This document shows, piece by piece, positions 38,425-47,536 of a stretch of DNA of 52,838 nucleotides. The stretch is from Lachnospiraceae bacterium (GTDB lineage: Bacteria; Bacillota; Clostridia; Lachnospirales; Lachnospiraceae). The position numbers were made by a program, and so were the translations under genes. The notes below the pieces were generated by a model, which saw only the letters and a program-made list of their open reading frames with translations, made no database searches and was not told the DNA's origin. The stretch lies in the NCBI GenBank assembly GCA_017548765.1, contig JAFYZH010000070.1, positions 1-52,838 on the forward strand, given 5' to 3'. Every line of letters starts with the position of its first letter. Position 1 is the first letter of the stretch.

Positions 38425-39468
38425 ATGACAATTGATGAACTTATTGACTATGCGAAGTCGAATAACTGCTCGGATATTCATCTGACAGTCGGCGGCGAGA
38501 TGGCGCTGCGTCGTTACGGCGATCTGCGTAAGGTAGATCAGCCCATCTCTGAAGATGAGATGGAGGGGCTCATTTTCCAGATGCTCAATGAAAAGAGAGC
38601 TAAACAGGTCCGCGACGGTATCGACCTCGACTTTACTTACGAAACGCCCAGCATGATCCGCTGCCGTGTTAACGTATATTCGCAGAAGGGAAAGAAGGCA
38701 GCCTGCCTTCGTATCATGGGCGACAGTGTTCCTACCATGGAGAGCCTGAAGCTTCCCGCAAACATTCTCCGCTCCCTCGCGGATAAGCCGCGTGGTCTCG
38801 TTCTTTTGACAGGACCTACAGGTAGCGGTAAGTCTACTACCCTCGCTACGATGGTCGACTACGTTAACCGTAGCCGTGCGGAGCACATCATCACGATCGA
38901 AGACCCGATCGAGTACGTTTACGAAAAAGGTAAGTCCACGATCCACCAGAGAGAGATCGGCCAGGATATCGATACATTCTCCAACGCGCTTCGTTCCGCA
39001 CTCCGTGAGGACCCGGACGTTATCCTCGTAGGTGAGATGCGTGACTACGAGACCATCTCCGCTGCTATCACCGCAGCCGAGACCGGACACCTCGTAATGT
39101 CCACGCTCCATACCACAGGCGCAGCCGAGACGATCAACCGTATCATCGACGTATTCCCGGCACAGGCACAGAACCAGATCCGTAACCAGCTGGCCAGCGT
39201 TTTGATCGGTGTTATCACCCAGCAGCTCATCCCGCTTGCAAACGGTAACGGCCGTATCGCAGCGACTGAGATCCTGGTAGTAAACGACGCGGTTTCGAAC
39301 CTGATCCGTACCGATAAGGTTTATCAGATCGAGACGAGCATGCAGACCAGTATGTCACAGGGTATGCACACTCTGAACTATGACCTGAAGCAGCTTGTTG
39401 CACGTGGTGTCATCACCCGTGAGCAGGCGATCAAATACTCGAACGATCCTAAGGACTTCCTGATGTAA
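38425..39468 (+). CDS. pilT: PilT-like type IV pilus retraction ATPase
   Basis: A 347-residue hexameric secretion ATPase. An N-terminal PAS-like part (DIHLTVGGEMALRRYG) precedes the RecA-like core with Walker A GPTGSGKSTT, the Asp box ITIEDPIEYV, Walker B DPDVILVGEMRD and the His box GHLVMSTLHT. The AIRNLIRE helix of true PilT proteins is seen only in part (VSNLIRTDKVYQI). PilT powers pilus retraction and twitching. The start at 38425 has GGAGG upstream; 14 further codons are open. No other pilus gene is in the window, so it may act with a pilus system encoded elsewhere. It ends at a terminator before argH. Confidence 0.93.
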   Translation: MTIDELIDYAKSNNCSDIHLTVGGEMALRRYGDLRKVDQPISEDEMEGLIFQMLNEKRAKQVRDGIDLDFTYETPSMIRCRVNVYSQKGKKAACLRIMGDSVPTMESLKLPANILRSLADKPRGLVLLTGPTGSGKSTTLATMVDYVNRSRAEHIITIEDPIEYVYEKGKSTIHQREIGQDIDTFSNALRSALREDPDVILVGEMRDYETISAAITAAETGHLVMSTLHTTGAAETINRIIDVFPAQAQNQIRNQLASVLIGVITQQLIPLANGNGRIAATEILVVNDAVSNLIRTDKVYQIETSMQTSMSQGMHTLNYDLKQLVARGVITREQAIKYSNDPKDFLM

Positions 39469-39481
39469 TCGTTCGATCTTC

Positions 39482-39538
39482 ACCCGGATGCGGTTTCGTT
39501 TTACGCCCCTGTCGGGCCGCGGCGCATCCGGGTCTTTT
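39482..39538 (+). terminator. Terminator after the pilT-type gene
   Basis: ACCCGGATGCG (39482-39492) pairs with CGCATCCGGGT (39523-39533), 11 bp, followed by CTTTT. The 30-nt loop holds a further small hairpin. Confidence 0.8.
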
Positions 39539-39571
39539 AATGTATTAAGACTGGAATAAATCAAATACATT
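39539..39571 (+). promoter_or_regulatory. Inverted repeat in the argH leader
   Basis: AATGTATT (39539-39546) and AATACATT (39564-39571) are a perfect 8-bp inverted repeat about 30 bp before the argH start. It could be an operator (an ArgR-type repressor would be the natural guess), but the centre does not fit an ArgR box well. Confidence 0.3.
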
Positions 39572-39601
39572 TGCCGATATGGCAGATGGCGGAGGTAGAT
39601 T

Positions 39602-40975
39602 ATGAAACTTTGGGGCGGACGCTTCACGAAGGAAACCAACGAACTGGTCAATGCATTCAATGCATCGCTTCCTTTTGACCGCAGATTTTATAAGCAGGAT
39701 ATTCGCGGAAGCAAGGCGCATGTGACCATGCTCGCGAAGCAGGGCATCCTGACCGAATCGGAACGTGACGTGATCATCGAGGGACTGGACAGCATCTTGA
39801 AGGATATCGAGTCGGGCGCACTGCCGTTCGACGAGACCAGCGAGGACATCCACAGCTTTGTTGAGGCAAATCTGATCGAGCGCATCGGCGATCCCGGTAA
39901 GAAACTGCACACCGGACGCAGCCGTAACGACCAGGTGGCTCTCGATATGCGCCTGTATACGCGTGACGAGATCGATGAGACCGACTCTCTCCTGCTCTCG
40001 CTCCTGAAGACGATCTACCAGATCATGGCGGACCATGTCCACACTTATATGCCGGGCTTCACGCACCTGCAGAAGGCGCAGCCCGTTACGGTCGCTCACC
40101 ATTTCGGCGCATATTTCGAGATGTTTAAGCGTGACCGCAGCCGCCTTAAGGACATCCGTTCCCGTATGAACTACTGCCCCTTAGGCGCCGGCGCCCTCGC
40201 AGGCACCACCTATCCGCTGGATCGCGAGTACACCGCGAAGCTTCTGGATTTCGACGGAGCGACCTTAAACAGCATGGACTCGGTCTCCGACCGTGACTAT
40301 CTCATCGAATTCCTTTCAGCCATGTCTACGATCATGATGCACCTCTCCCGCTTCTCGGAAGAGATCATCATCTGGAACTCGAACGAGTACCGTTTCGTGG
40401 AATTGGATGATGCATATTCCACCGGAAGCAGCATCATGCCGCAGAAGAAGAACCCGGACATCGCCGAGTTGGTGCGCGGTAAGACCGGACGCGTTTACGG
40501 CGCTCTGATGGGCCTCCTGACCACCATGAAGGGCATTCCGCTCGCATACAACAAAGATATGCAGGAAGACAAGGAAATGTTCTTTGACGCCCTCGATACG
40601 ACGAAGGGATGCATTGCCCTCTTCAACGGCATGATCGCCACCATGAAGTTCCGCAAGGAGGTCATGGAGAAGAGCGCGATGGCAGGCTTCACCAACGCGA
40701 CCGACGCAGCTGACTACCTCGTTAAGAACGGCGTTCCGTTCCGCGACGCGCACGGCATCATCGGCCAGCTCGTCTTGCTCTGCCTGGACCGCGGCATCTC
40801 CCTCGACGAGCTTCCGCTCGCCGACTACCAGGCCATCTGCCCCGTCTTCAAGGAAGACATCTACGAGGCCATCAGCCTCGCGACCTGCGTCGAAAAGCGG
40901 ATCACTCTCGGCGCTCCCGGCCCGGCAGTGATGGAGAAAGTCCTTAAAAAGCATAAAGAATATCTGGGACTGTAA
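39602..40975 (+). CDS. argH: Argininosuccinate lyase
   Basis: A 457-residue enzyme of the fumarase/aspartase superfamily that splits argininosuccinate into arginine and fumarate, the last step of arginine synthesis. Seen: [20 protein letters not shown] at the N-terminus, [23 protein letters not shown] and the superfamily signature [12 protein letters not shown] with the catalytic serine loop. Full length; GGAGG precedes the ATG. argG is not adjacent, so argH stands alone, between two terminators. Confidence 0.97.
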   Translation: MKLWGGRFTKETNELVNAFNASLPFDRRFYKQDIRGSKAHVTMLAKQGILTESERDVIIEGLDSILKDIESGALPFDETSEDIHSFVEANLIERIGDPGKKLHTGRSRNDQVALDMRLYTRDEIDETDSLLLSLLKTIYQIMADHVHTYMPGFTHLQKAQPVTVAHHFGAYFEMFKRDRSRLKDIRSRMNYCPLGAGALAGTTYPLDREYTAKLLDFDGATLNSMDSVSDRDYLIEFLSAMSTIMMHLSRFSEEIIIWNSNEYRFVELDDAYSTGSSIMPQKKNPDIAELVRGKTGRVYGALMGLLTTMKGIPLAYNKDMQEDKEMFFDALDTTKGCIALFNGMIATMKFRKEVMEKSAMAGFTNATDAADYLVKNGVPFRDAHGIIGQLVLLCLDRGISLDELPLADYQAICPVFKEDIYEAISLATCVEKRITLGAPGPAVMEKVLKKHKEYLGL

Positions 40976-40990
40976 GATTACTCAGTCACA

Positions 40991-41027
40991 TAAAAAACGG
41001 GGATGCCTGCGGCATCCCCGTTTGTAT
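40991..41027. terminator. Bidirectional terminator between argH and the metallophosphoesterase gene
   Basis: A perfect 13-bp stem (40995-41007 with 41011-41023, loop TGC), with an A-run before and a T-rich stretch after, serves both convergent genes. Confidence 0.88.
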
Positions 41028-42164
41028 TTATTGATCTTTTCTTTTTTCACGGATATCGATGATCACATATTCCGAATATGTGCAGGTCTTGAAAATGATC
41101 TCCCAGTCGGAGATGCCCGATGTAACGATAAAGTCTGTGTTGTTTCTCGTTTCGTGTCCATAGACGCGGTCGTCCGCGTGGAACAGCGCCTCCAGGATAT
41201 TCGCAGGGAACACCTGCCCGCCGTGGGTATGACCGGACAGGACCAGGTCCACGCCCGACGCCGCCTGGGCATCGTAGTCATGCGGCTGATGATCGATCAC
41301 GATCATGTACTTCGACGTATCCAGCCCGGAGATCAGCGCCTCCATCGACGCTCTGCCGCCGCCCCGCTGCTGCTCCGAGCGGTCTTTTCTTCCGATCACG
41401 TAGAAACGTCCATCGATCAGCATCGCTTCGTCATGCAACACATGCACGCCGTTTTTCTCAAGTTCGGCGATCACGTCGTTTCCCGAATAGCCGCGGCTAT
41501 TCATATAGCCCTTATCATGATTTCCGAACGATACATACACGCCATACTTGGTTTTGACATTTCCCAGAGCCTCGCAGCTCCGGATCATATCTTCCTTCGT
41601 CGTGCTGTCATCCACGAAGTCTCCGGCCACGACCAGAATGTCCGGCTCGGTCTTCTCGATCTCCTTCAGATGCTCGGCAAATCCATCCCCGTCAAAGGTC
41701 GTCCCCACATGTGAGTCGGCGATCATCGCCACCCGGATGTGACCGACTTTCTTATCGGTCCCAACGTCATATTGGGTCTCAAATACGTGGAAGTCCAGAT
41801 ACGCGCCGATGCACAGATAGACCGCGGTAAACACGATAGCGATCGCGCCCGCGTAATACCGTTTCGGCGTCTTACCGCGCTTTTTGCGGACAATGCTGTT
41901 CACCAGGTCGGCCAACAGCCAGAACACGATCAGATGCAGGAAGACGATCACCGCGTTCATAGCCTTGATCGTGAACACCAGCACCGTCATGAGCGCTGCC
42001 ATTATCAGCAGACTGATGAGCACGGTCCAGCGCTTCTTATCCTTCGCCAGCTTCTTGATGAAACCGAATTTGGACATCTTAAACGCTGCGGCTACGGCTG
42101 CGATCATGCCGCCGATATAGATTCCCCCAAATAATAATATCCAGCCCATAAATATCCAGCCCAT
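41028..42164 (-). CDS. Membrane-anchored metallophosphoesterase (YkuE-like)
   Basis: A 378-residue protein. Four membrane segments in the first 135 residues are followed by a calcineurin-like phosphoesterase domain with all metal-binding motifs in order: ADSHVG, GDFVDD, FGNHD, VIDHQPHD and SGHTHGGQ. These enzymes cleave phosphomonoesters or diesters; some remove phosphate from lipids at the membrane. The substrate here is unknown. The start at 42164 lies 7 bp after the stop of the upstream gene, with AGGGGG overlapping that stop; the ATG at 42149 is an alternative. Last gene of the GH5-to-phosphoesterase run. Confidence 0.9.
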   Translation of the reverse strand: MGWIFMGWILLFGGIYIGGMIAAVAAAFKMSKFGFIKKLAKDKKRWTVLISLLIMAALMTVLVFTIKAMNAVIVFLHLIVFWLLADLVNSIVRKKRGKTPKRYYAGAIAIVFTAVYLCIGAYLDFHVFETQYDVGTDKKVGHIRVAMIADSHVGTTFDGDGFAEHLKEIEKTEPDILVVAGDFVDDSTTKEDMIRSCEALGNVKTKYGVYVSFGNHDKGYMNSRGYSGNDVIAELEKNGVHVLHDEAMLIDGRFYVIGRKDRSEQQRGGGRASMEALISGLDTSKYMIVIDHQPHDYDAQAASGVDLVLSGHTHGGQVFPANILEALFHADDRVYGHETRNNTDFIVTSGISDWEIIFKTCTYSEYVIIDIREKRKDQ

Positions 42165-42171
42165 AAACCCC

Positions 42172-43407
42172 CTATTCTTTCACACGCAGGATGTCGCCTG
42201 CGGCCGCCGGCTCGGACAATGTCACGCGGAGCGCCTGCAACGGATGCGGCGCGCTCTCCATCTCCTCCCCGGTCTCGATATTCACGATACGAAGCACCTT
42301 CACGGGAACATTCTCAAACGAAGGCTTCATGATCTCGATCGCATCGCCCACGCAGAATTTGTTTCTCTGGGTAATACGGACCGTGCGCTCGGCTTCGTCC
42401 GCCTCCTCGATCACGCCGAGGTAGGTGTAGTTGTGCACGTAGGTGTTGTTGTCGTAGATCTGCGTGTTCGAATCCGGCTTTCCGAAGAAGAAACCGGTCG
42501 TATATTCACGATAGGTGCATTTGCCGATCTCCTCACGGTAGAGCGGCAGATTCTTTTTATACAGTTCCGGATCGGCGAGATAATCGTCGATCGCTTTACG
42601 ATAGGTCCGCGCGACGGTAGCAACATACAGTGCTGTCTTCATGCGCCCCTCGATCTTAAACGAATCGATACCCGCCTCGATCAGCTCCGGAATATGCTCG
42701 ACCATGCACAGGTCCTTGGAATTGAAGATGTAGGTGCCGCGCTCATTTTCCTCGACGGGAAAATACTCGCCGGGCCGCTTCTCTTCCATCAGCGTGTACT
42801 TCCAACGGCACGGATGCGTGCAGGCGCCCTGGTTGGCGTCGCGCCCCGTCAGAAAGGCCGACAGCAGGCAGCGTCCCGAGTAGGAAATGCACATGGCTCC
42901 GTGAACGAAGGTCTCGATCTCCATGTCCTCCGGGATCTGCGCGCGCATCTGCGCGATCTCGGCGAGCGAAAGCTCGCGCGCCGTCACGATACGCTTCGCG
43001 CCCTGCTTATACCAGAACTGCGCCGTCGCAAAGTTCGTGTTGTTCGCCTGGGTGGAAATGTGGATGTCCGTGTCCGGCATCACGCGCTTCGCGATCTCAA
43101 AGATACCGGGGTCCGAGATGATGAGCGCATCCACGTTGCCGGCCTTTTTGAGCTCGTTGAAGTATTCTTCCGCCTCGGCAATGTCGTTGTTGTGCGCCAG
43201 GATATTGGCCGTGACGTAGAATTTCACGCCATGCGCGTGCGCGTAGCGGATACCTTCGGCCATGTCTTCCATGGAGAAATTCTTCGCCTTCGCCCGCAGG
43301 CTGAAGGCCTCACCTCCCACATAGACGGCATCCGCGCCGAAGTTCACTGCGCTGTATAACACCTCCAGGCTTCCCGCCGGGATCAGCAATTCCACGTTAC
43401 GTCTCAT
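42172..43407 (-). CDS. U32 peptidase-family protein (YegQ/TrhP/RlhA-like)
   Basis: A 411-residue protein of the U32 family. It begins RRNVELLIPAGSLEVLYSAV and carries the family signature ETFVHGAMCISYSGRCLLS with conserved cysteines, then NQGACTHPCRW; the C-terminal part (YTTGFFFGKPD, NTQIYDNNTY) is a beta-barrel-like region. Originally annotated as collagenases, several members are now known to hydroxylate tRNA or 23S rRNA (TrhP, RlhA) using prephenate-linked chemistry, so a role in RNA modification is the better guess. The start at 43407 has GGAG upstream; 4 more codons are open. Confidence 0.92.
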   Translation of the reverse strand: MRRNVELLIPAGSLEVLYSAVNFGADAVYVGGEAFSLRAKAKNFSMEDMAEGIRYAHAHGVKFYVTANILAHNNDIAEAEEYFNELKKAGNVDALIISDPGIFEIAKRVMPDTDIHISTQANNTNFATAQFWYKQGAKRIVTARELSLAEIAQMRAQIPEDMEIETFVHGAMCISYSGRCLLSAFLTGRDANQGACTHPCRWKYTLMEEKRPGEYFPVEENERGTYIFNSKDLCMVEHIPELIEAGIDSFKIEGRMKTALYVATVARTYRKAIDDYLADPELYKKNLPLYREEIGKCTYREYTTGFFFGKPDSNTQIYDNNTYVHNYTYLGVIEEADEAERTVRITQRNKFCVGDAIEIMKPSFENVPVKVLRIVNIETGEEMESAPHPLQALRVTLSEPAAAGDILRVKE

Positions 43408-43452
43408 ATTACGCTCCAAATCCTCGTAAACGGGCCAAATTCGCCCTTTTTA

Positions 43453-45204
43453 TCAATCCGTGTAGCCGAAGCCGAGGATGGTGAAATCCTTATCCTCGTC
43501 GCCCTGAGCGGGCGCTACGGTGATCTCGTAGTCCGCGCGCTCCTGTCCTTCGGCCAGAAGTTTAACATTACAATGTGTCCAGTTGTTGCGATGCGGGTCG
43601 GCGATGAAGACCTCCTGCCCGTTTACGCTGACCGACGCGCGGCCGGTCGTCGCGTTGCCGCTGTCTTTGAAGATCAGGAAGACCGAACGCGCCGAAAGTT
43701 TCAGCACGAACGGCGCCGAGCCTGCGCCCAGCGGCCGCTTCCAGTTCGCGGCAAATTCGGGACTCGGGATGACATCCAGGTCGCGCTCTACGCACTGGAG
43801 TTCCGGGTCCGTCTCGGTAAATGAACCCACATCCACGCACACGCCGTCCGGATACGAAGCCGCGCGCTCGATCAGCTTGATGCCGTCGAACGTCGGTCCG
43901 CAGCAAGGATAGGCGGCTGCCTTCTCATAATCTTCCGCAAGGGAAGCATCGCTGCGTGAGAAACCGTTGAGGGACGGATCCGCCAGAACGACGTCAAACA
44001 AGTTCAACAAACAGTCACTCATCACGGTGTGACCCATGTTCGTCGGATGGAAGGTATCATAGAAATACTGGCGTTTCGAGATCACACGACCCGCGTTCTG
44101 GGGAAATGCGAACTGCGGAACGACAGCGTTTTTCACGCTCACCATCGGAACACCGTACTCGGTTCCGATCGGGATCAGACGATCCTGCAGGTTTTCATTG
44201 TTTGCGAAAACCGAAAACAGGAGGATGACTGCCGGATGGTTGTCGGCGCTTAACGCCGTGCGCAGCAAGCTCTCAAAGCAGCGACCACGTGTCTCGTCGT
44301 CGTAGTCATTGACCGCGAACTCGATGAACACGATGTCCGGCTTACGCTCGCCGAAGAGGCAGACCTCCTTCGTATAACGCATCAGGCCGAACTCCGAGGA
44401 GGTGCCGCCCGCGCCCGCCTTCACGTAACTGAAACGGGACGGGTCGCCCAGGCGCTCCGTGATCCCCTTAAAGGACTGATATGCATAGCAATTTGTATTG
44501 ATGGGCTTCGCTCCCGCGCCCTGCGTGATGGAACCGCCGATATAGGCAACGGTCATGGACTCGCCCGCCTTTGCGCGCTCGATCGCGCGGCGCAGGCGTC
44601 CGTCGGTACCCGCAGACACCAGGCTGCGGCGGATCACGGACTTGTAAGCCTCACTCTCCCGCTCCACCTTCGAATCGCGCTCGCCGGACGGCACGTCCAG
44701 GGCATCATCCACGAAGAGGCGGACATTGACCTCCGCCAACTGGCCGGGGTGCTGCAAGATAAACGTGATGTTTCCGATCACATCATCCTCTTCGTCCCAC
44801 TGCACCTGATCGAACATGTAGATAAACTCGCCGCCATCAGCCGGCACGTCAAAACGAAGCGTCGTTCCGCGGCCGTAACGGTCATGCTTTCCGTAATGCT
44901 TCCAAATCACGGGCACGGTCTTCAGGCCCGGGTCGTCCGGTGCCGAGATCGACACGCCGAGACCCTTCACCAGCTTATAGAAACCATCCTCACGCTGCAG
45001 ATCGACCAGCTGATTACACAGCCCGAAATCAGAGATGCCTCCGATGATCTCAAGCTTTCCCTGCAGGCGTCCGGAGTCCAGGTAGATCTCCTGGCTGCAC
45101 GTTCCGTCCTGCCTCTGCGTCGCTTCGATCAGCGTATCCATCAGGATGTAGACCCCTTTGCGGTCCACCGCGTCCTTCGGCGCGTTAACTGAAAATTCAC
45201 TCAT
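43453..45204 (-). CDS. SGNH/GDSL-type hydrolase with N-terminal beta domain
   Basis: A 583-residue protein without a signal peptide. Residues about 1-195 form an uncharacterised beta-rich part; from about 205 comes an SGNH hydrolase with block I AYIGGSITQGAGA (serine near 225), the block III asparagine in FIEFAVND (near 300) and the catalytic pair in DTFHPTNMGH (near 390). The final 150 residues look like a second beta-sandwich, as in carbohydrate esterases. Such proteins often remove acetyl groups from xylan or other plant sugars; its place next to a GH5 cellulase agrees with that. AGAGAGGAAA precedes the ATG. The substrate is inferred. Confidence 0.85.
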   Translation of the reverse strand: MSEFSVNAPKDAVDRKGVYILMDTLIEATQRQDGTCSQEIYLDSGRLQGKLEIIGGISDFGLCNQLVDLQREDGFYKLVKGLGVSISAPDDPGLKTVPVIWKHYGKHDRYGRGTTLRFDVPADGGEFIYMFDQVQWDEEDDVIGNITFILQHPGQLAEVNVRLFVDDALDVPSGERDSKVERESEAYKSVIRRSLVSAGTDGRLRRAIERAKAGESMTVAYIGGSITQGAGAKPINTNCYAYQSFKGITERLGDPSRFSYVKAGAGGTSSEFGLMRYTKEVCLFGERKPDIVFIEFAVNDYDDETRGRCFESLLRTALSADNHPAVILLFSVFANNENLQDRLIPIGTEYGVPMVSVKNAVVPQFAFPQNAGRVISKRQYFYDTFHPTNMGHTVMSDCLLNLFDVVLADPSLNGFSRSDASLAEDYEKAAAYPCCGPTFDGIKLIERAASYPDGVCVDVGSFTETDPELQCVERDLDVIPSPEFAANWKRPLGAGSAPFVLKLSARSVFLIFKDSGNATTGRASVSVNGQEVFIADPHRNNWTHCNVKLLAEGQERADYEITVAPAQGDEDKDFTILGFGYTD

Positions 45205-45304
45205 TGCTCTTTTTTCCTCTCTCTGCGTGCCCGCTGCGGCACGCCCTTCTGCTTTCTATCCGCATCTCCCGCCGATCGGCTCTTTCCGCGAAAGACACGT
45301 TATA

Positions 45305-46774
45305 TCATGAAGCCTGGTCCAGCACTGCCGGCAGGTTCTCCTTGATCGAATAATGGATCAACTGGTCCACGATCGTCTGGTAGACGATGGAACAGTCGTT
45401 GCGGCGGATCAGTCCGAAGATCTCTCCGCTTCCGGAGAAGATATGGTTGTCCCACCAGATGGCGGTCATGCCATAGTTGCGTGCCTCTGCCACATAGTAC
45501 GCGGCAAATTCTTCGCGGGCGCGGTCGTTTCCGTTCTTCAGACGCGCGCCGAACTCACCGATCACGACGCCTACGCCCTTCGAAACAAACTTCGCGTAGA
45601 TCGCCTTCATAAACGAATCGATGTCCTTGCGGTCCGCTGCCTTCGCGATGGTGAACTTCTCCGTGTACTGGCTCTCGTTCGTTCCTGCAAGCGCGAAATA
45701 ATACGGACGGTATGCATGCACGGACAGCAGGATGCGGTTCTCCTTCGTCGCCTGCTCGTCGGTCGGCAGTTTAAATGCCTCCGGGGTCTCCAGATCCGGT
45801 GACGCACAATAGCCCGGCACCATGATGTAACGGCTGCGGTTTGCCTCACTGCCCTGCGCACGGATCGTGTCAACGATGGTCTGGTTCAACTGGTTTACGC
45901 AGTCGATGCACTCCTTACCCTCTCTGCTGTTCGGGGTGACCCACCACTCGTACGAGGTTCCGACCTGGCGCGGCTCGTTCATCGCCTCGAACACCAGGTG
46001 CTCGTCGTAATCGGCAAATGTCTCTGCCACCTGCGACCAGATCGCAGTCACGTATTTCTTTGACGTCTCCAGCTCGTCGTAGGACGGGTACAGGTAGAGT
46101 CCCTTATCATTCTTATCGTTATCATGATGGATGTTGATGATGACATACAGTCCGGCTTCCAGCGACCAGTCTACGACCTCCTTCACGCGGTTCAGCCACG
46201 CTTCGTCGATCTTCATCGTGTCCGGATCGACATGGCCATGCCATGAAACCGGGATACGGATGGTCCGAAAACCTGCGTCATACACCGTCTGGATGAGTTT
46301 CTGCGATGTCTTCACACCGACCCACGCGGACTCCAGAGCGAGGCCCTTCGCGCCCGTGTGCGCGTCAAATGTATTTCCCAGGTTCCAGCCGATCTGCAGG
46401 TTCTCCACGAAGCGGATCGCTTCGGTATCCGGGATCTCCACCTCGGGAAATGCACTCAGCGAGATGATCTCGCCCGGCTGCGTCACCGGATCCGTGGGGG
46501 CTTCCGTCGTCGGAGCCTGGGTAGGTGCCGCCGTCGGTGCCTGTGTAGGTGCAGCTGTAGTATCCGCCGGCTTCGCGGTCGTATCTGCCTCGGTCGTATT
46601 CGCCGCCGTGGAGTCTGCGATCGCAGCCGTCGTGTTCTGCGCAGCCGTAGCTGCCGTCGTCTCGTCCGATGAGCCCTTACCGCATCCGGCCAATGTACTC
46701 ATGCAGAGCGCCCCCGCCAGCACTACGCTGACTGCCTTCTTAAAACATCTTGTAGTGATCATATTCTTTCTCAT
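45305..46774 (-). CDS. GH5-family cellulase-like lipoprotein
   Basis: A 489-residue secreted glycoside hydrolase. The signal peptide ends in a lipobox (LCMSTLAGC), so it is probably lipid-anchored. A Thr/Ala/Pro-rich linker (about residues 25-100, with repeated APTQAPT) precedes the catalytic domain: IGWNLGNTFDAH, FRTIRIPVSWHGH, the acid/base NEP (near 255) and the nucleophile glutamate in VVIGEFGA (near 400), plus the WWDNH stretch. This pattern is typical of GH5 endoglucanases. The start at 46774 has GGAGG upstream; 9 more codons are open. Own promoter; followed by the SGNH hydrolase, suggesting joint plant-fibre breakdown. Confidence 0.94.
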   Translation of the reverse strand: MRKNMITTRCFKKAVSVVLAGALCMSTLAGCGKGSSDETTAATAAQNTTAAIADSTAANTTEADTTAKPADTTAAPTQAPTAAPTQAPTTEAPTDPVTQPGEIISLSAFPEVEIPDTEAIRFVENLQIGWNLGNTFDAHTGAKGLALESAWVGVKTSQKLIQTVYDAGFRTIRIPVSWHGHVDPDTMKIDEAWLNRVKEVVDWSLEAGLYVIINIHHDNDKNDKGLYLYPSYDELETSKKYVTAIWSQVAETFADYDEHLVFEAMNEPRQVGTSYEWWVTPNSREGKECIDCVNQLNQTIVDTIRAQGSEANRSRYIMVPGYCASPDLETPEAFKLPTDEQATKENRILLSVHAYRPYYFALAGTNESQYTEKFTIAKAADRKDIDSFMKAIYAKFVSKGVGVVIGEFGARLKNGNDRAREEFAAYYVAEARNYGMTAIWWDNHIFSGSGEIFGLIRRNDCSIVYQTIVDQLIHYSIKENLPAVLDQAS

Positions 46775-46854
46775 AAAACCTCCGCTGTTGATCGGGATCA
46801 TTACTCACTTTAAAGCATACACTGCTTCTCTCATTTACACAGCATTCTTTAGCA

Positions 46855-46883
46855 ATTATACCCTCTATTATCCTGCTTTTCAA
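46855..46883 (-). promoter_or_regulatory. Candidate promoter of the GH5 gene
   Basis: On the minus strand, TTGAAA (46878-46883) and a perfect TATAAT (46855-46860) are separated by 17 bp, about 80 bp before the start codon. Confidence 0.75.
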
Positions 46884-46898
46884 TGGTTTATCCTGTAC

Positions 46899-46940
46899 AA
46901 AAAAAATAACTGCCGCCGAAACGATCGTTTCGACGACAGT
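46899..46940 (-). terminator. Terminator of the cold-shock gene
   Basis: A 15-16-bp stem centred on a palindrome of CGAAACGATCGTTTCG spans 46909-46940, followed on the minus strand by TATTTTTTTT. Confidence 0.88.
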
Positions 46941-46983
46941 CCTTGATGATCGGCTTACACCGACGTGTGCGAAGACGCTCCGC

Positions 46984-47184
46984 TTAAGCGAGTGTTACAT
47001 TCACTGCCTGCGGTCCGCGAGCTCCGTTGGTCACATCGAAGTTGACCTTCTGGCCATCCTCCAGGCTCTTGTAGCCTTCAGCTACGATACCGGAGAAATG
47101 TACGAACACGTCCTTACCATCCTCATCACCGGTGATAAAGCCATAACCCTTTGTTGCATTGAACCACTTAACTGTACCCTTCAT
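46984..47184 (-). CDS. Cold-shock domain protein
   Basis: A 66-residue CspA-type RNA/DNA-binding protein, [20 protein letters not shown] with both RNA-binding motifs (KGYGFI and VFVHF) and the usual C-terminal NVTLA. Single-stranded nucleic-acid chaperone at low temperature or in growth transitions. GGAGG precedes the ATG. It has a leader of about 205 nt, long like those of other csp genes that are regulated through mRNA structure. Confidence 0.97.
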   Translation of the reverse strand: MKGTVKWFNATKGYGFITGDEDGKDVFVHFSGIVAEGYKSLEDGQKVNFDVTNGARGPQAVNVTLA

Positions 47185-47425
47185 GTAAAGATACCTCCCA
47201 CAAAATCTTGTATCTTATTAATGTCAGATCCGATCTGTCTTGCAGCGTCGGTCGGTTAGAATACAATCATGTCCGGCATGAGCCGGGATATCTCCTTCCT
47301 CGTCAATCACTCTAAACAAAAACTCTTGCGTTTCAAAGCCAATCTCACGAATACATCATGAAACTTTCGGTGAAACGATTAATAAAATACGACTTTACAG
47401 TAGCATATGCAATAAAAAGTGTCAA
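47185..47425 (-). promoter_or_regulatory. Promoter and long leader of the cold-shock gene
   Basis: On the minus strand a perfect TTGACA (47420-47425) is 17 bp from TACTGT (47397-47402), with TGC before the -10 box (extended -10). The transcript would begin near 47390. The leader contains several short inverted repeats (for example CCGGCATGAGCCGG near 47274). No gene is seen in it. Confidence 0.65.
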
Positions 47426-47500
47426 GCGGTTTTCTTAAATTTTCTGAATTTTACGAATGTTTTTTTCGCCGAAATTCCATAAAACCGAACAAAAGCAGAC

Positions 47501-47533
47501 AAAATGAGGGGTAAAGCATGCTTTACCCCTCAT
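47501..47533 (-). terminator. Terminator after glycogen phosphorylase
   Basis: A perfect 30-nt palindrome at 47504-47533 is followed on the minus strand by TTTTG and a T-rich stretch. Confidence 0.85.
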
Positions 47534-47536
47534 GGA

